A stretch of 64,000 nt of DNA from Cinnamomum chago (Eukaryota > Streptophyta > Magnoliopsida > Laurales > Lauraceae): the NCBI GenBank assembly GCA_038049695.1, contig CP142452.1, forward strand, positions 49,124,501 to 49,188,500, given 5' to 3'. The notes under the pieces were generated by a model. That model did not search any database and was not told where the DNA came from. It saw only the letters and a program-made list of their open reading frames with translations. How positions within the stretch are numbered: the first letter of the stretch is position 1; every line of letters starts with the position of its first letter. Position numbers and translations under genes: made by a program. This document shows positions 9,399-20,127 of the stretch, one piece after another.

Positions 9399-12300
9399 GT
9401 GGTCCTTCCAGAACAGACAAGGGTAAAGAACCTATCACAAGCGTACCTCGTCGATCTGCGCAATCTTCTAATCCGGCCGTCCAGCAGGCCTGGGAGAAGG
9501 TGCAATACGTCGAGCAACACCTTGAGGAGTGTGACTCCCTCAATAGAGAGGAGGCGCGGCAGGCACTGATTGCTCGCAAAGGAGAGGATTTCTATAAAAT
9601 CATGGTAAGCAGCCGTCCCTGGGTGATAGAGGATCAGAGGGTGTTGCCCAAGCCTACCTTCTTCTTTGGTGATGCAGCCCCAGCCGATATGACGTATCGG
9701 AGGAGATGCTTCCAGTTTTCCTACACAGTTGATGGTGTGAAGAAAACTGTTGCCACCCGATCGACTTTTGATCGTACTATCTCGATCATGAGTCTCTCTC
9801 CCACGTGCCTGAAGAGGGAAGATCCTCCAAGATGGGTGAGGAGGACCAACGTGGTCAAGACCGGGGTTTTCATTGGCAGTTCTCCTGGACATATGGAGAA
9901 GTCGCCTGCTGACATGGACATCTTGATGCCGGCCAGCAACTACCAGGGCGCAGATTATCCATCGGTTGATTTGAAACCGATGGGCCTTGGCATTTTCAGT
10001 GGTGACGGCAGCAACTGGGTGAAGCCTTTTCGACTCCGCGGCTGCTTCAGTGCTGACTCCGAGTGGAAGTCTTGGACTGACCATATCTTGTTTGTTGGGG
10101 GCGCCATTTTGAAGGAAGCCGGGATCTTTGATGCGGTCCGTGCATTTAGGGAGACCGTGATCTTTTCCGACGAGGCCTTCATGGCCATGCTTGAGTCATT
10201 CCTCCCTCAAACCAATACCTTCATAGTGACGAATGGTGAGATTGGTTTTTCTCTGAAGGAACTGAGTGCCGTTACCGGGTTGCCCATCCTCGGGAAACTC
10301 TATGAGGAGTTCATGCCGATTGACAGCGTCCTTGAGGAGAGGTCAGAGGAATTCAGGCTTTTATAATTTCAGCTCGTCGTCTTCTACGATTTTTTGAAGG
10401 AGAAGGAGGGCTCGAAGGTAAGGTCTAGCAGCTGGAAGAGTTTCGGCTCTTCTTTTCTCAGTTTCCTTGACAGCAAGGGGCCTTCTACCAGTATGTCCAG
10501 GGAGGACAAGAAGACTGCGGCCATGCAAGAGGAGCTGAAGGGTTTCTTTGCCGGTACCAGTAGTATTTGTTCTGATATCGCACTGCGGAGAGATCTTGCT
10601 GTTTACCTCACATATTGGTTTGGTGAGGCTATTTTTGCTGGAGGAGATGGGACGCACATCCGGCCGCATTGTATTTTTCCGGCTTGTCAGATGGCGTTTG
10701 GAGAGCAGCTAGCTTTGGTGCCAGCTTTATACTCCTATTTGTGCACTGAACTGCAGGCATCTGCTTTCTTGGTCCGGCTTGGGCAACCCATGAACAGGGT
10801 ATTTTCCACCCATATTTTCTATTCGTGGTTTGTATACCACTGTCCCGGCTTCCATCGGCTGGGTGTTGCGCAAGACGACGACCCTTTGATGATTCGATTG
10901 GCTAAGGGAAAAGCCATGGTCAAATCTCTTTTGTTTGCCCGCATGAGGATCCGACGATTCAGGGATGTCGAGATGGGGCAGTCTTCAGTGAAGCTTTCTC
11001 CGGAGTTGCGGAAGAAGGCTTTTGATTTTGGTGCCTCCCGCGATTCCACTAGGGAATGATCTGGAAGGCACTACTCTTTGACGAATGCAGAAAAGGAGTG
11101 GCTTTTTAGCATACGAGTCGGCACGATGGTATATCGTAGACATCTTTTTGTAGATATCCAACCATATGTACCTTCCCGCTTTGCGCTGCAGCTGGGCTTT
11201 TCTCAAGGCGTTGTTGGAGCGCCTTCAAGCATGGTGAAGCGCTTTGGAAGTTTGCAGGATGGAAGAAACGCATGGGCTTTCTATAGTGCTGAGGACACTG
11301 CTTCCATGATTTCCTATCCTGTACTGCCGACTTCCCGGACTGCCGGTTTCACAAAGTGGTTCGTGGAGAGCTTCATGGCATACCGGGGTTTTTCCAAGAG
11401 GGAGCTTGATGTGAAGCTGTCATCTGGAAAGGGCCTTGGAAAATCAGATGGCGTCCGGCGGGAGGAAGTTTGGGCCTTCCTTTCCGGAGAGAAGCACAAG
11501 ATAGGCTTTCTCGGTGACCAGGGCGTCATTGGCTCTGAGGCTGCTCGGGAAATACCTGATGAAGCTATAGACCAGCTAGAACAGGAGGAAGCCGAACTTG
11601 ATGCTTGGATGCAAGCAGCACAGAGGCGAGTTTCCGTGGAGTCTACTGGCAAGAGCAGGCCATCCAGTGAGGAGTCAAGCGAGAGACCAGACTCTGATGG
11701 TGGGGCAGGTTCTTCTAAGAAGCGAACTCGCCGAAGTAAGAGGAAGAGGAGTCAGCATCACAATAAAGACTCTTCTGATAAAGAAGTTCCTCTTACTCTC
11801 AATGAGGAGGTGCCCGAGGTTGCTGAGGAGCCTCCGGAAAAAAGGAGCAGAGAAGAAGATACAGTTGGTGGAGGTATGTTTCCACTTCTCTCTGTTCCTT
11901 TTACGGTATTTTTCCATATTTTGATTTGCTTCTGCTTCTGCTTTTTTCTCTCTGTTTTTTTTTTTTTTTTTTTAGCAGAAGAGGAAGACATGGCGATCCC
12001 TCATGTTGCAACCGATGAGAGGACACCTGACCCTGTGGAGACGCCAGAAGACAAACCAAGGGACTCTGAAATGAATGCAGAATCTCCAACTGGTATTACT
12101 TTTTCCGCTTTCTTTTCTTTTTTGTCTGTGCCTTGATTTGCTAACACACATTTTTTTTTGTATCAGCTGATTTATCACAGGATTCCGACGACTTTGAACC
12201 ATCGATGGACGCCATTGTTGACGATACTTCCGAAGAGTTCATGGAGAAGGAAAGCATTCCGCCAATCGTCGAAGAAGGTATTTTCATAGTAATAACCCTG

Positions 12301-13290
12301 ATAGTGATTTTTTAACAGGATCGTATTCATACCTTTTTGTGTTTGGCAGATTTTGAAGTGACAGAAGAGAGTCCATCGCTTCCTTCAGAGCCAGAGCCAG
12401 GGATGCCAGAAGTTGACCCAGTAATTGGGACTCCTCCAGCCAATTCTGACGCGGCAGAGGCAAGACCTCATGTTGAGATTCCTTCTCCAGCGGCCCCGAT
12501 TGGAAAGTGTTCTGTTGTTACTCTTCCGATGGGACATGACTTGGGCAGCCAATCCACAGAGAAGGGTGAGTCTTCATCTGGCCCATCTCTTCAATATGCG
12601 AAGAAGGTGGTGATGCGGGTTTTGAGCTCTTGGATTGAGACCCTCCTTTCTGGACACTTGGATGTTGCACGTAGCAAGATTCTGCATGTGAAGGAGATTC
12701 TCAAAGATGCTGAGGATGATACTGGTCTGGATGTTACGGACGCCCGGGCGATCGTTGATAGGATCATTGCATTAGGCGACAGGTGGTTTGAGACCATCAG
12801 CTATCCTGATGACCAGTTCTTCCAAGAGATGTTCATGAACCCTGCTGAGAAGGCTCAATCGGAATTGAAAGAGACTGCACAGGGCAGGAAGCAGCTGGTT
12901 CGGGAGAGGAACCGAGCGGAGTTAGACATCATCAGGCTGCAGTATGACCTTAACATCCTTGATGGAGAGGTTGAGGAGGCAAGGAAGCATCTCGAACACT
13001 TAAAAGCCCAAGTCTCCAGTACGTGGACCGCTATAACAGAGGCTCGTGACAGGGAGAGTGCTTTAATTTGCCAAGTTGCAGAGGCCGATCAGATTCTCAA
13101 TAGGAAGGCTAGAGAGAATGAACGAAGGCAGATTGCTCGGGATAATCTTCCTGGTGTAGCAGAAGGGATAGAGCCTTCTCCAGCTACTCATGGCAGATTC
13201 TTGAAGAAGCGTGCCTTGGAGACTCTGACGGATGAAGCCAGGAGTTTGCTTGAAGAGCTGAAAGCTTGGCTGGAGAGCATTTTTGGCTGA
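9399..13290 (+). pseudogene. Antisense plant-mobile-domain (PMD) gene, full body, copy B1
   Basis: This gene lies on the strand opposite to pol. Exons by GT-AG borders and frame: 9399-11873, 11976-12092, 12167-12277 and 12350-13290 (TGA 13288-13290). All introns, including the one ending at 9398, fall after the first base of a codon. Adding the four-codon exon 1 seen in B2 gives about 1217 residues. The PMD-like part includes FSLKELSAVTGLPI and AVYLTYWFGEAIF...HIRPHCIFPACQMAFGEQLAL; PMD proteins include Arabidopsis MAIN and MAIL1, and the domain is known inside plant transposons. Then come an Arg/Ser/Lys-rich linker, three short acidic exons and a coiled coil near 12840-13110. Two in-frame stops (TAA 10364-10366, TGA 11057-11059) and loss of promoter and exon 1 make this copy a pseudogene. 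The C-terminal exon is open over its 313 codons. Confidence 0.82.
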
Positions 13291-13554
13291 GGCCTTGTTG
13301 TTTTTTTTTTTTAACAGAAACTCTTTCTCTCTTTTTATATACCACATGTTTTTTTTTTTTGGTATACATTTTTGTAGTGCTTGTGAACACTTTTCTTTTC
13401 TTTTTTTTTTTTTGGTACCACATGTATTTTTTGGTACTTTTTTTTTTTTTTTTTGTTTTCCCTACGCTCACTCAAATATTATGATTAAAGTGATTGCTAA
13501 ATGGGATGTGATCAAAAGTTTGTCATTTTGTGAGAAATCTTTTGACAAATGATT
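13291..13554. repeat. T-rich tail after PMD (B1)
   Basis: Copy of the block at 1-227, with T runs of 10-18 and the ATACCACATG and GGTATACATT words, then a conserved 100-bp non-repetitive piece containing TAAAGTGATTGCTAAATGGG. No gene is seen. It could hold the 3' end of a PMD transcript, but no AATAAA signal stands out. Confidence 0.6.
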
Positions 13555-14205
13555 GTTTTGGCATGGGAGCCAGTTTTTGAGACATGTTTTAGCATGGGAG
13601 CCAGATTTTGCTTGCGGCATGAAAGCCAATTTTTGGGTGGCATCTATAGCCGGATTTGGGTTTATGGCATGAGAGCCAAAATTTTGGATGGCGTGGAAGC
13701 CGAAATTTTGAGGTGGCGTGGAAGCCGATTTTGGTGGCGTGAAAGCCAAATTTTGGGATGGCATGAGAGCCAATTTTTTTTTTTTTTGAGATGGCATGAA
13801 AGCCGATTTTGGTGGCGTGAAAGCCAAATTTTGGGATGGCATGAGAGCCAATTTTTTGAGATGGCATGAAAGCCGAATTTTGAGGTGGCATGAAAGCCGA
13901 TTTTTTTTTTAGTGACATGAAAGGCAGTTTTGGTATGGCATGGGAGCCAATTTTTTGAGATGGCATGAAAGCCGAATTTTGAGGTGGCATGAAAGCCGAT
14001 TTTTGTTTTTGGTGTAAGAACCAGATTTTGTTTTTGGCATGAAAGCCGGATTTTTTGAAAACCGAATTTTGTTTTGTTGGCATGGAAGCCGAATTTTGAT
14101 TTTTGGCAAGAAAGCCGGATTTTTGATTTTTTTGGCGTGAAAGCCGGATTTTTGGCATGGAAGCCGGGTTTTTTGGCGTGAAAGCCAGGTTTTTGGTTTT
14201 CAAAA
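13555..14205. repeat. GGCATGAAAGCC minisatellite (B1)
   Basis: Same core and spacing as at 228-705, but longer: units around 13790-13870 repeat the order of those just before them, a local tandem duplication of several units. All three minus-strand frames are largely free of stops across it, a compositional effect. Confidence 0.85.
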
Positions 14206-14207
14206 AT

Positions 14208-14600
14208 GCAAGTATCGACTAAAAGTCGCCTCCCTGCTGAATGGTATTGCAAGTATCGATGGAATGTCGCCTCCTTGCTCATTCGGTTGCGAGTATCGAT
14301 GGAATGTCGCCTCCCCGCGGATTTGGGTGCAAGTATCGACTAAGCGTCGCTTCCCTGCTTTTTTCTTCAAAAATTTTGTTTTGTGGGTATCGATGGAATG
14401 TCGTTTCCCCACGATTTTTGAATTTTGAGGTTTTTTCGAACCTTTGTTTTGTTTTTGTATGTTTTGAAATTTGGGTTGTGGATATCAACTGGAACGTTGC
14501 GTCTCCACGATTTTGGGGTTTTGGAAGTATCGAATGGGGTTCGCATCCTTCCGATTTTGGGTTTTGCAAGTATCGACTGAACGTCGCTTCCCTGCGGTTT
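14208..14600. repeat. GTATCGA...GTCGCCTCC repeat block (B1)
   Basis: Eight degenerate units match those of copy A in order and spacing, without the small insertion that B2 and C carry near the sixth unit. Noncoding. Confidence 0.8.
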
Positions 14601-14971
14601 TTGAAAAACCATTTTTTGTTTAAAGACACGAGGGTCGTAAATTTTGACTCAAAACCATTTTGGTGGTAAAACTCGGGGTGGACTAGGGCTGAAATCCCTA
14701 GGTCCTGATTTTGTTTCAAACCATGAATTTTGGGTTCAAGGATCGAAAATTTTGGTCAAGTTTGGGAAGAGGCTTCTAAACTAGGATTTTTGGATTTGCT
14801 TTTTTTTTTTTTGAACAATGAAACGATGAAAGAAACATTGTTTTGAGGGGTTTTTTTTTTAGAAATTTCAACAAGAGGATGAAAATTCCAAAAGGACTGG
14901 GTTTGACGAGCAGATACCTAGGAATAGGCTTTGGCCGTGCAGGCGTCGCTCTGACCCGATGGAAGAAGCCT

Positions 14972-16477
14972 TCAAGGGTAGTACCGCTTTAAGAAGTTTC
15001 CATTGATGGGCAGCATACATCTGTCACCCTCCATGTTTAGAAGGGCGTATGCGCCGTTGGAGAAGACTTTGTCGATGACGAAAGGTCCCTCCCATTTTGG
15101 TTCAAATTTGCCTTTGGATTTGTGAGTAAAAACCATAGGTCTTTTTACTGTAAGAACCAAGTCTCCCTTTTTGTAGGCGCGTTGCCTGACCTTCTTGTCA
15201 AAAGATCCTGCCATGCGTGCTTGGTAGAGTTCGATGCTTTGTAGAGCTTCGAGCCGTCTCTCGTCGAGATTGTCCAGCTCATGGAGTCGCAACTTTACAT
15301 TGCTTTCTTGAGTCATGTCATTTTGTAGAGATACCCTCAGAGAAGGAATTTGTACCTCTAAGGGCACGACAGCTTCACATCCATGGACCAAGGAGAATGG
15401 TGTGCTATGGGTTGGTCCTCGAACAGTAGTTCGATAGGCCCACAAGGCTTCAGGAAGCTTGTCGCCCCAGTCTCTTTTGTGACTAGAGACTATCTTTTTG
15501 AGGATTTTGCAGAGTGTCTTGTTGAAAGCTTCTGCTAGTCCGTTTGCTGCCGGATTGTATGGAGTTGAGGGACAACTTTGGATTTTGTATTTGTCGCAGA
15601 ACCTGTAGAATCGGTGATCGCGGAACTGTGGTCCGTTATCATGGATGAATCTTTTAGGTATGCCGAAGCGACAAATGATGTTGGTGCGCAAGAACTGAAG
15701 GACTGATGAGGTCTTCATTTCACTAAGCGCGAATGCTTCTGACCACTTGGAGAAATAATCCGTGGCGGCGAAGATGAAGCGATGTCCTTTGCTTGAAAGG
15801 GGAGAAATAGGACCTATGATGTCCATACCCCAGGCTTCAAAGGGCCATGAGATTGCAGTAGGATGGAGCCATTCTGGAGGCCTGTGAATATAGTCTCCGT
15901 GAACTTGGCATTGTTGGCAGCGTTTAGCGAATTGCATTGCATCGGCCACCATGGTAGGCCAATAATAACCTAACCTTTTTATCTGATCGTAGAGCTTAGG
16001 GCCAGCCTGATGGGCTCCATAAAGACCAGCATGGACTTCTTTGAGTGTTTCTTCAGCTTCTTGTTGTGACAAGCAGCGTAGAAGTACTCCGTTGTAGGAT
16101 TTCCTATAAAGTATTTTTGAAGGAATATCCAAATGAAAGTTTGGGGCTCGTCTTTGGATGCTTACCCGTTCTTTTGGATCTTCAGGTAGGATCCCGAACA
16201 TAGTGTAATCAATGAACGGATTCCTCCAGTCGCCGACCGAAGTTTGAAGGATAGAAATCCGACTTCCAACCACCCTGTGGCATTCAGCAACTGCTTGATG
16301 TGTGTTGAGAGGAGGGAGGATTCTTCTTCCGCACACTGTAATTTGCATGTTTTCCCCTTCTTGGATTGCCATAGATGCGGCAAGTCCAGCCAGGGCATCT
16401 GCACGAATGTTTTCACCTCTGAGGATGTGGGTGATGTGACAGATGTCAAACTTCTGCAAAAGTGATTGTGCCTTGTT
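14972..16477 (-). pseudogene. Tat second RNase H (C-terminal part) and integrase, copy B1
   Basis: The frame covers the end of the second RNase H (CHITHILRGENIRADALAGLA) and a complete integrase with CQQC, GMDIIGP, HDNGPQF and GLAEAF, ending FLKRYYP. Upstream coding sequence stops at the junction near 16477; the apparent N-terminal extension beyond that point is patchwork sequence, not pol. B1-specific changes include VHGCEAV and LYGAHQ where A, B2 and C read VYGCEAV and LCGAHQ. Confidence 0.87.
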
Positions 16478-16562
16478 TCTGCAAAAGTGATTGGGCAACA
16501 CCCTCTTACCAACTGCGGATGAACCCCTAAAATGCTTCTTCGGCGTCTCGTCGGGTTCTCTC
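16476..16562. other. Patchwork junction joining B1 (minus) and B2 (plus)
   Basis: About 85 bp can be assigned piece by piece. GTGCCTTGTT is B1 RNase H sequence. TCTGCAAAAGTGATTG repeats 16453-16468. GGCAACACCCTCT matches PMD exon 2 reverse-strand sequence (9638-9650; 21836-21848). A piece from 16511 to about 16555 matches RT in plus orientation (reverse of about 6266-6303) with one base missing. Then B2 starts at TCTCTCAATGCAAGACTGG. Such templated filler is typical of template-switching or end-joining repair. Confidence 0.75.
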
Positions 16563-18548
16563 AATGCAAGACTGGCAAAATGGTCTATCCTTCTATCACA
16601 ATTTGATATTAGGTATATACCACAAAAAGCAATCAAAGGCCAAGCTTTAGCATACTTTCTCGCGGAGCATCCGTTGCCTGAAGATTCTCCACTAAGAGAT
16701 GATCTCCCAGACGAATCCGTTTACAATGTGGAGGCCTTCCCACCAAGTGCTTCCTGGCACATGTACTTCGATGGTGCAACCAGAACAAACGAGAAAAGAG
16801 AGCCGGTCTCGGGAGTTGGCATTCTCTTTGTTAGCCCCGACAAATAAATGATTCCACACGCCTTCTCGCTACTGGAACCATGCACAAACAATGCAGCGGA
16901 ATACCAAGCCCTGATTCTAGGATTGGAACTTGCCATTGAATCCGGTATCACCATACTGGAAGTCTTCGGAGACTCTCAACTGATCATCAATCAGATGAAT
17001 CAAAAATTTGAAGTCAGAAAGCCTGATTTGTTGCCTTACTACAACAAGGCACAATCACTTTTGCAGAAGTTTGACATCTGTCACATCACCCACATCCTCA
17101 GAGGTGAAAACATTCGTGCAGATGCCCTGGCTGGACTTGCCGCATCTATGGCAATCCAAGAAGGGGAAAACATGCAAATTACAGTGTGCGGAAGAAGAAT
17201 CCTCCCTCCTCTCAACACACATCAAGCAGTTGCTGAATGCCACAGGGTGGTTGGAAGTCGGATTTCTATCCTTCAAACTTCGGTCGGCGACTGGAGGGAT
17301 CCGTTCATTGATTACACTATGTTCGGGATCCTACCTGAAGATCCAAAAGAACGGGTAAGCATCCAAAGACGAGCCCCAAATTTTCATTTGGATATTCCTT
17401 CAAAAATGCTTTATAGGAAATCCTACAACGGAGTACTTCTACGCTGCTTGTCACAACAAGAAGCTGAAGAAACACTCAAAGAAGTCCATGCTGGTCTTTG
17501 TGGAGCTCATCAGGCTGGCCCTAAGTTCTACGATCAGATAAAAAGGTTAGGTTATTATTGGCCTACCATGGTGGCTGATGCAATGCAATTCGCTAAACGC
17601 TGCCAACAATGCCAAGTTCACGGAGACTATATTCACAGGCCTCCAGAATGGCTCCATCCTACTGCAATCTCATGGCCCTTTGAAGCCTGGGGTATGGACA
17701 TCATAGGTCCTATTTCTCCCCCTTCAAGCAAAGGACATCGCTTCATCTTCGCCGCCACGGATTATTTCTCCAAGTGGTCAGAAGCATTCGCGCTTAGTGA
17801 AATGAAGACCTCATCAGTCCTTCAGTTCTTGCGCACCAACATCATTTGTCGCTTCTGCATACCTAAAAGATTCATCCATGATAACGGACCACAGTTCCGC
17901 GATCACCGATTCTACAGGTTCTGCGACAAATACAAAATCCAAAGTTGTCCCTCAACTCCATACAATCCGGCAGCAAACGGACTAGCAGAAGCTTTCAACA
18001 AGACACTCTGCAAAATCCTCAAAAAGATAGTCTCTAGTCACAAAAGAGACTGGGGCGACAAGCTTCCTGAAGCCTTGTGGGCCTATCGAACTACTGTTCG
18101 AGGACCAACCCATAGCACACCATTCTCCTTGGTCTATGGATGTGAAGCTGTCGTGCCCTTAGAGGTACAAATTCCTTCTCTGAGGGTATCTCTACAAAAT
18201 GACATGACTCAAGAAAGCAATGTGAAGTTGCGACTCAATGAGCTGGACAATCTCGACGAGAGACGGCTCGAAGCTCTACAAAGCATCGAACTCTACCAAG
18301 CACGCATGGCAGGATCTTTTGACAAGAAGGTCAGGCAACGCGCCTACAAAAAGGGAGACTTGGTTCTTACAGTAAAAAGACCTATGGTTTTTACTCACAA
18401 ATCCAAAGGCAAATTTGAACCAAAATGGGAGGGACCTTTCGTCATCGACAAAGTCTTCTCCAACGACGCATACGCCCTTCTGAACATGGAGGGTGACAGA
18501 TGTATGCTGCCCATCAATGGAAAGTTCTTAAAGCGGTACTACCCTTGA
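16562..18548 (+). pseudogene. Tat RNase H and integrase, copy B2
   Basis: The segment starts within the connection between the two RNase H domains (LNARLAKW), continues through the second RNase H (WHMYFDGATRTNEK) and integrase. A TAC codon has become TAA at 16845-16847, after VSPDK; the following 566-codon frame 16848-18548 is open. Integrase has CQQC, GMDIIGP, HDNGPQF and GLAEAF; RFCIPKRF replaces the RFGIPKRF of the other copies. Confidence 0.88.
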
Positions 18549-18929
18549 AGGCTTCTTCCATCGGGTCAGAGCGACGCCTGCACGACCAAAGCCTATTCCT
18601 AGGTATCTGCTCGTCAAACCCAGTCCTTTTGGAATTTTCATCCTCTTGTTGAAATTTCTAAAAAAAACCCCTCAAAACAATGTTTCTTTCATCGTTTCAT
18701 TGTTCAAAAAAAAAAAAAAAAAGCAAATCCAAAAATCCAAGTTTAGAAGCCTCTTCCCAAACTTGACCAAAATTTTCGATCCTTGAGCCCAAAATTCATG
18801 GTTTGAAACAAAATCAGGACCTAGGGATTTCAGCCCTAGCCACCCCGGCTTTTACCACCAAAATGGTTTTAAGTCAAAATTTACGACCCTCGTGTCTTTA
18901 AACAAAAAATGGTTTTTCAAAAAACCGCA
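18549..18929. other. 3' noncoding stretch after integrase (B2)
   Basis: Reverse-complement equivalent of 1116-1489 with an A run at 18707-18722. Nothing coding is seen. Confidence 0.55.
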
Positions 18930-19325
18930 GGGAAGCGACGTTCAGTCGATACTTGCAAAACCCAAAATCAGAAGGATGCGAACCCCATTCGATACTTCCA
19001 AAACCCCAAAATTTCAAAAATCGTGGAGACGCAACGTTCCAATTGATATCCACAACCCAAATTTCAAAACAAACAAAAACAAAACAAAGGTTCGAAAAAA
19101 CCTCAAAATTCAAAAATCGTGGGGAAGCGACATTCCATCGATACCCACAAAACAAAATTTTTGAAGAAAAAAGCAGGGAAGCGACGCTTAGTCGATACTT
19201 GCACCCAAATCCGCGGGGAGGCGACATTCCATCGATACTCGCAACCGAATGAGCAAGGAGGCGACATTCCATCGATACTTGCAATACCATTCAGCAGGGA
19301 GGCGACTTTTAGTCGATACTTGCAT
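18930..19325. repeat. 40-bp-period repeat block, reverse orientation (B2)
   Basis: GCGAC(A/G)TTCC-type words followed by ATCGATAC recur eight times in reverse relative to A and B1. The extra AAATTTC piece near 19011-19018 is shared with C (30190-30197) and absent from A and B1. Confidence 0.8.
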
Positions 19326-19329
19326 TTTT

Positions 19330-19935
19330 GAAAAACAAAAACCTGGCTTTCACGCCAAAAAACCCGGCTTCCATGCAAAAAATCCAGCTTTCACGCCAAA
19401 AAAATCAAAAATCCGGCTTTCATGCCAAAAATCAAAATTCGGCTTCCATGCCAACAAAACAAAATTCGGTTTTCAAAAAATCCGGCTTTCATGCCAAAAA
19501 CAAAATCTGGTTCTTACACCAAAAACAAAAATCGGCTTTCATGCCACCTCAAAATTCGGCTTTCATGCCATCTCAAAAAATTGGCTCTCATGCCATACCA
19601 AAACCGGCTTTCATGCTACTCAAAAAAAAAAATCGGCTTTCATGCCACCTCAAAATTCGGCTTTCATGCCATCTCAAAAAATTGGCTCTCATGCCATCCC
19701 AAAATTTGGCTTTCACGCCACCAAAATCGGCTTCCACGCCACCTCAAAATTTCGGCTTCCACGCCATCCAAAATTTTGGCTCTCATGCCATAAACCCAAA
19801 TCCGGCTATAGATGCCACCCAAAAATTGGCTTTCATGCCGCAAGCAAAATCTGGCTCCCATGCCAAAACATGTCTAAAAAACTGGCTCCCATGCCAAAAC
19901 AATCATTTGTCGAAAGATTTCTCACAAAATGACAA
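19330..19935. repeat. GGCTTTCATGCC minisatellite, reverse orientation (B2)
   Basis: Reverse complement of the block in A, about 22 units. Here the stop-free frames lie on the plus strand, which is the sense strand of this copy, showing that the open frames follow the repeat and not a gene. Confidence 0.85.
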
Positions 19936-20127
19936 ACTTTTGATCACATCCCATTTAGCAATCACTTTAATCACAATATTTGAGTGAGCGTAGGGAAAAC
20001 AAAAATATATATATATATATACCAAAAAATACATGTGGTACCAAAAAAAAAAAAAAGAAGAAAAGAAAAGTGTTCACAAGCACTACAAAAATGTATACCA
20101 AAAAAAAAAAAAAAAAAAAACAAGGCC
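19936..20127. repeat. A-rich tail after PMD with a TA microsatellite (B2)
   Basis: Reverse-orientation equivalent of 1-227. It includes (TA)n at about 20003-20020 and A runs at 20042-20054 and 20101-20120. Confidence 0.6.

Larger units (their letters stand above)
8635..16477 (-). mobile_element. Tat element B1 (5' half missing)
   Basis: Minus-strand copy consisting of an LTR remnant, the antisense PMD gene (full body), minisatellite, 40-bp repeat block and integrase plus part of the second RNase H. Protease, RT, gag and 5' LTR are absent; the copy stops at the patchwork junction 16476-16562. It shares sequence markers with A (for example no GAAATTTT insertion in the repeat block) and differs from B2 and C, so it is not simply the mirror image of B2. 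Confidence 0.82.

Noticed and set aside
9311..10084. Minus-strand ORF opposite PMD exon 2 (MVSPRLPLG...)
   Set aside because: It is open in all copies only because it mirrors the PMD coding strand. It has no recognised domain, and the PMD frame has splice sites and motifs.
9399..13290. PMD gene as an ordinary host gene
   Set aside because: It lies at the same place, antisense, inside three copies of one Tat element and shares their 3' flanks. It is part of the element, even if first captured from a host.
16476..16562. Perfect mirror artefact from a hairpin sequencing read (B1/B2)
   Set aside because: The arms differ in subfamily markers and B1 has a full PMD body where B2 has a deletion, so one is not a folded copy of the other. 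Long-read confirmation is still desirable.
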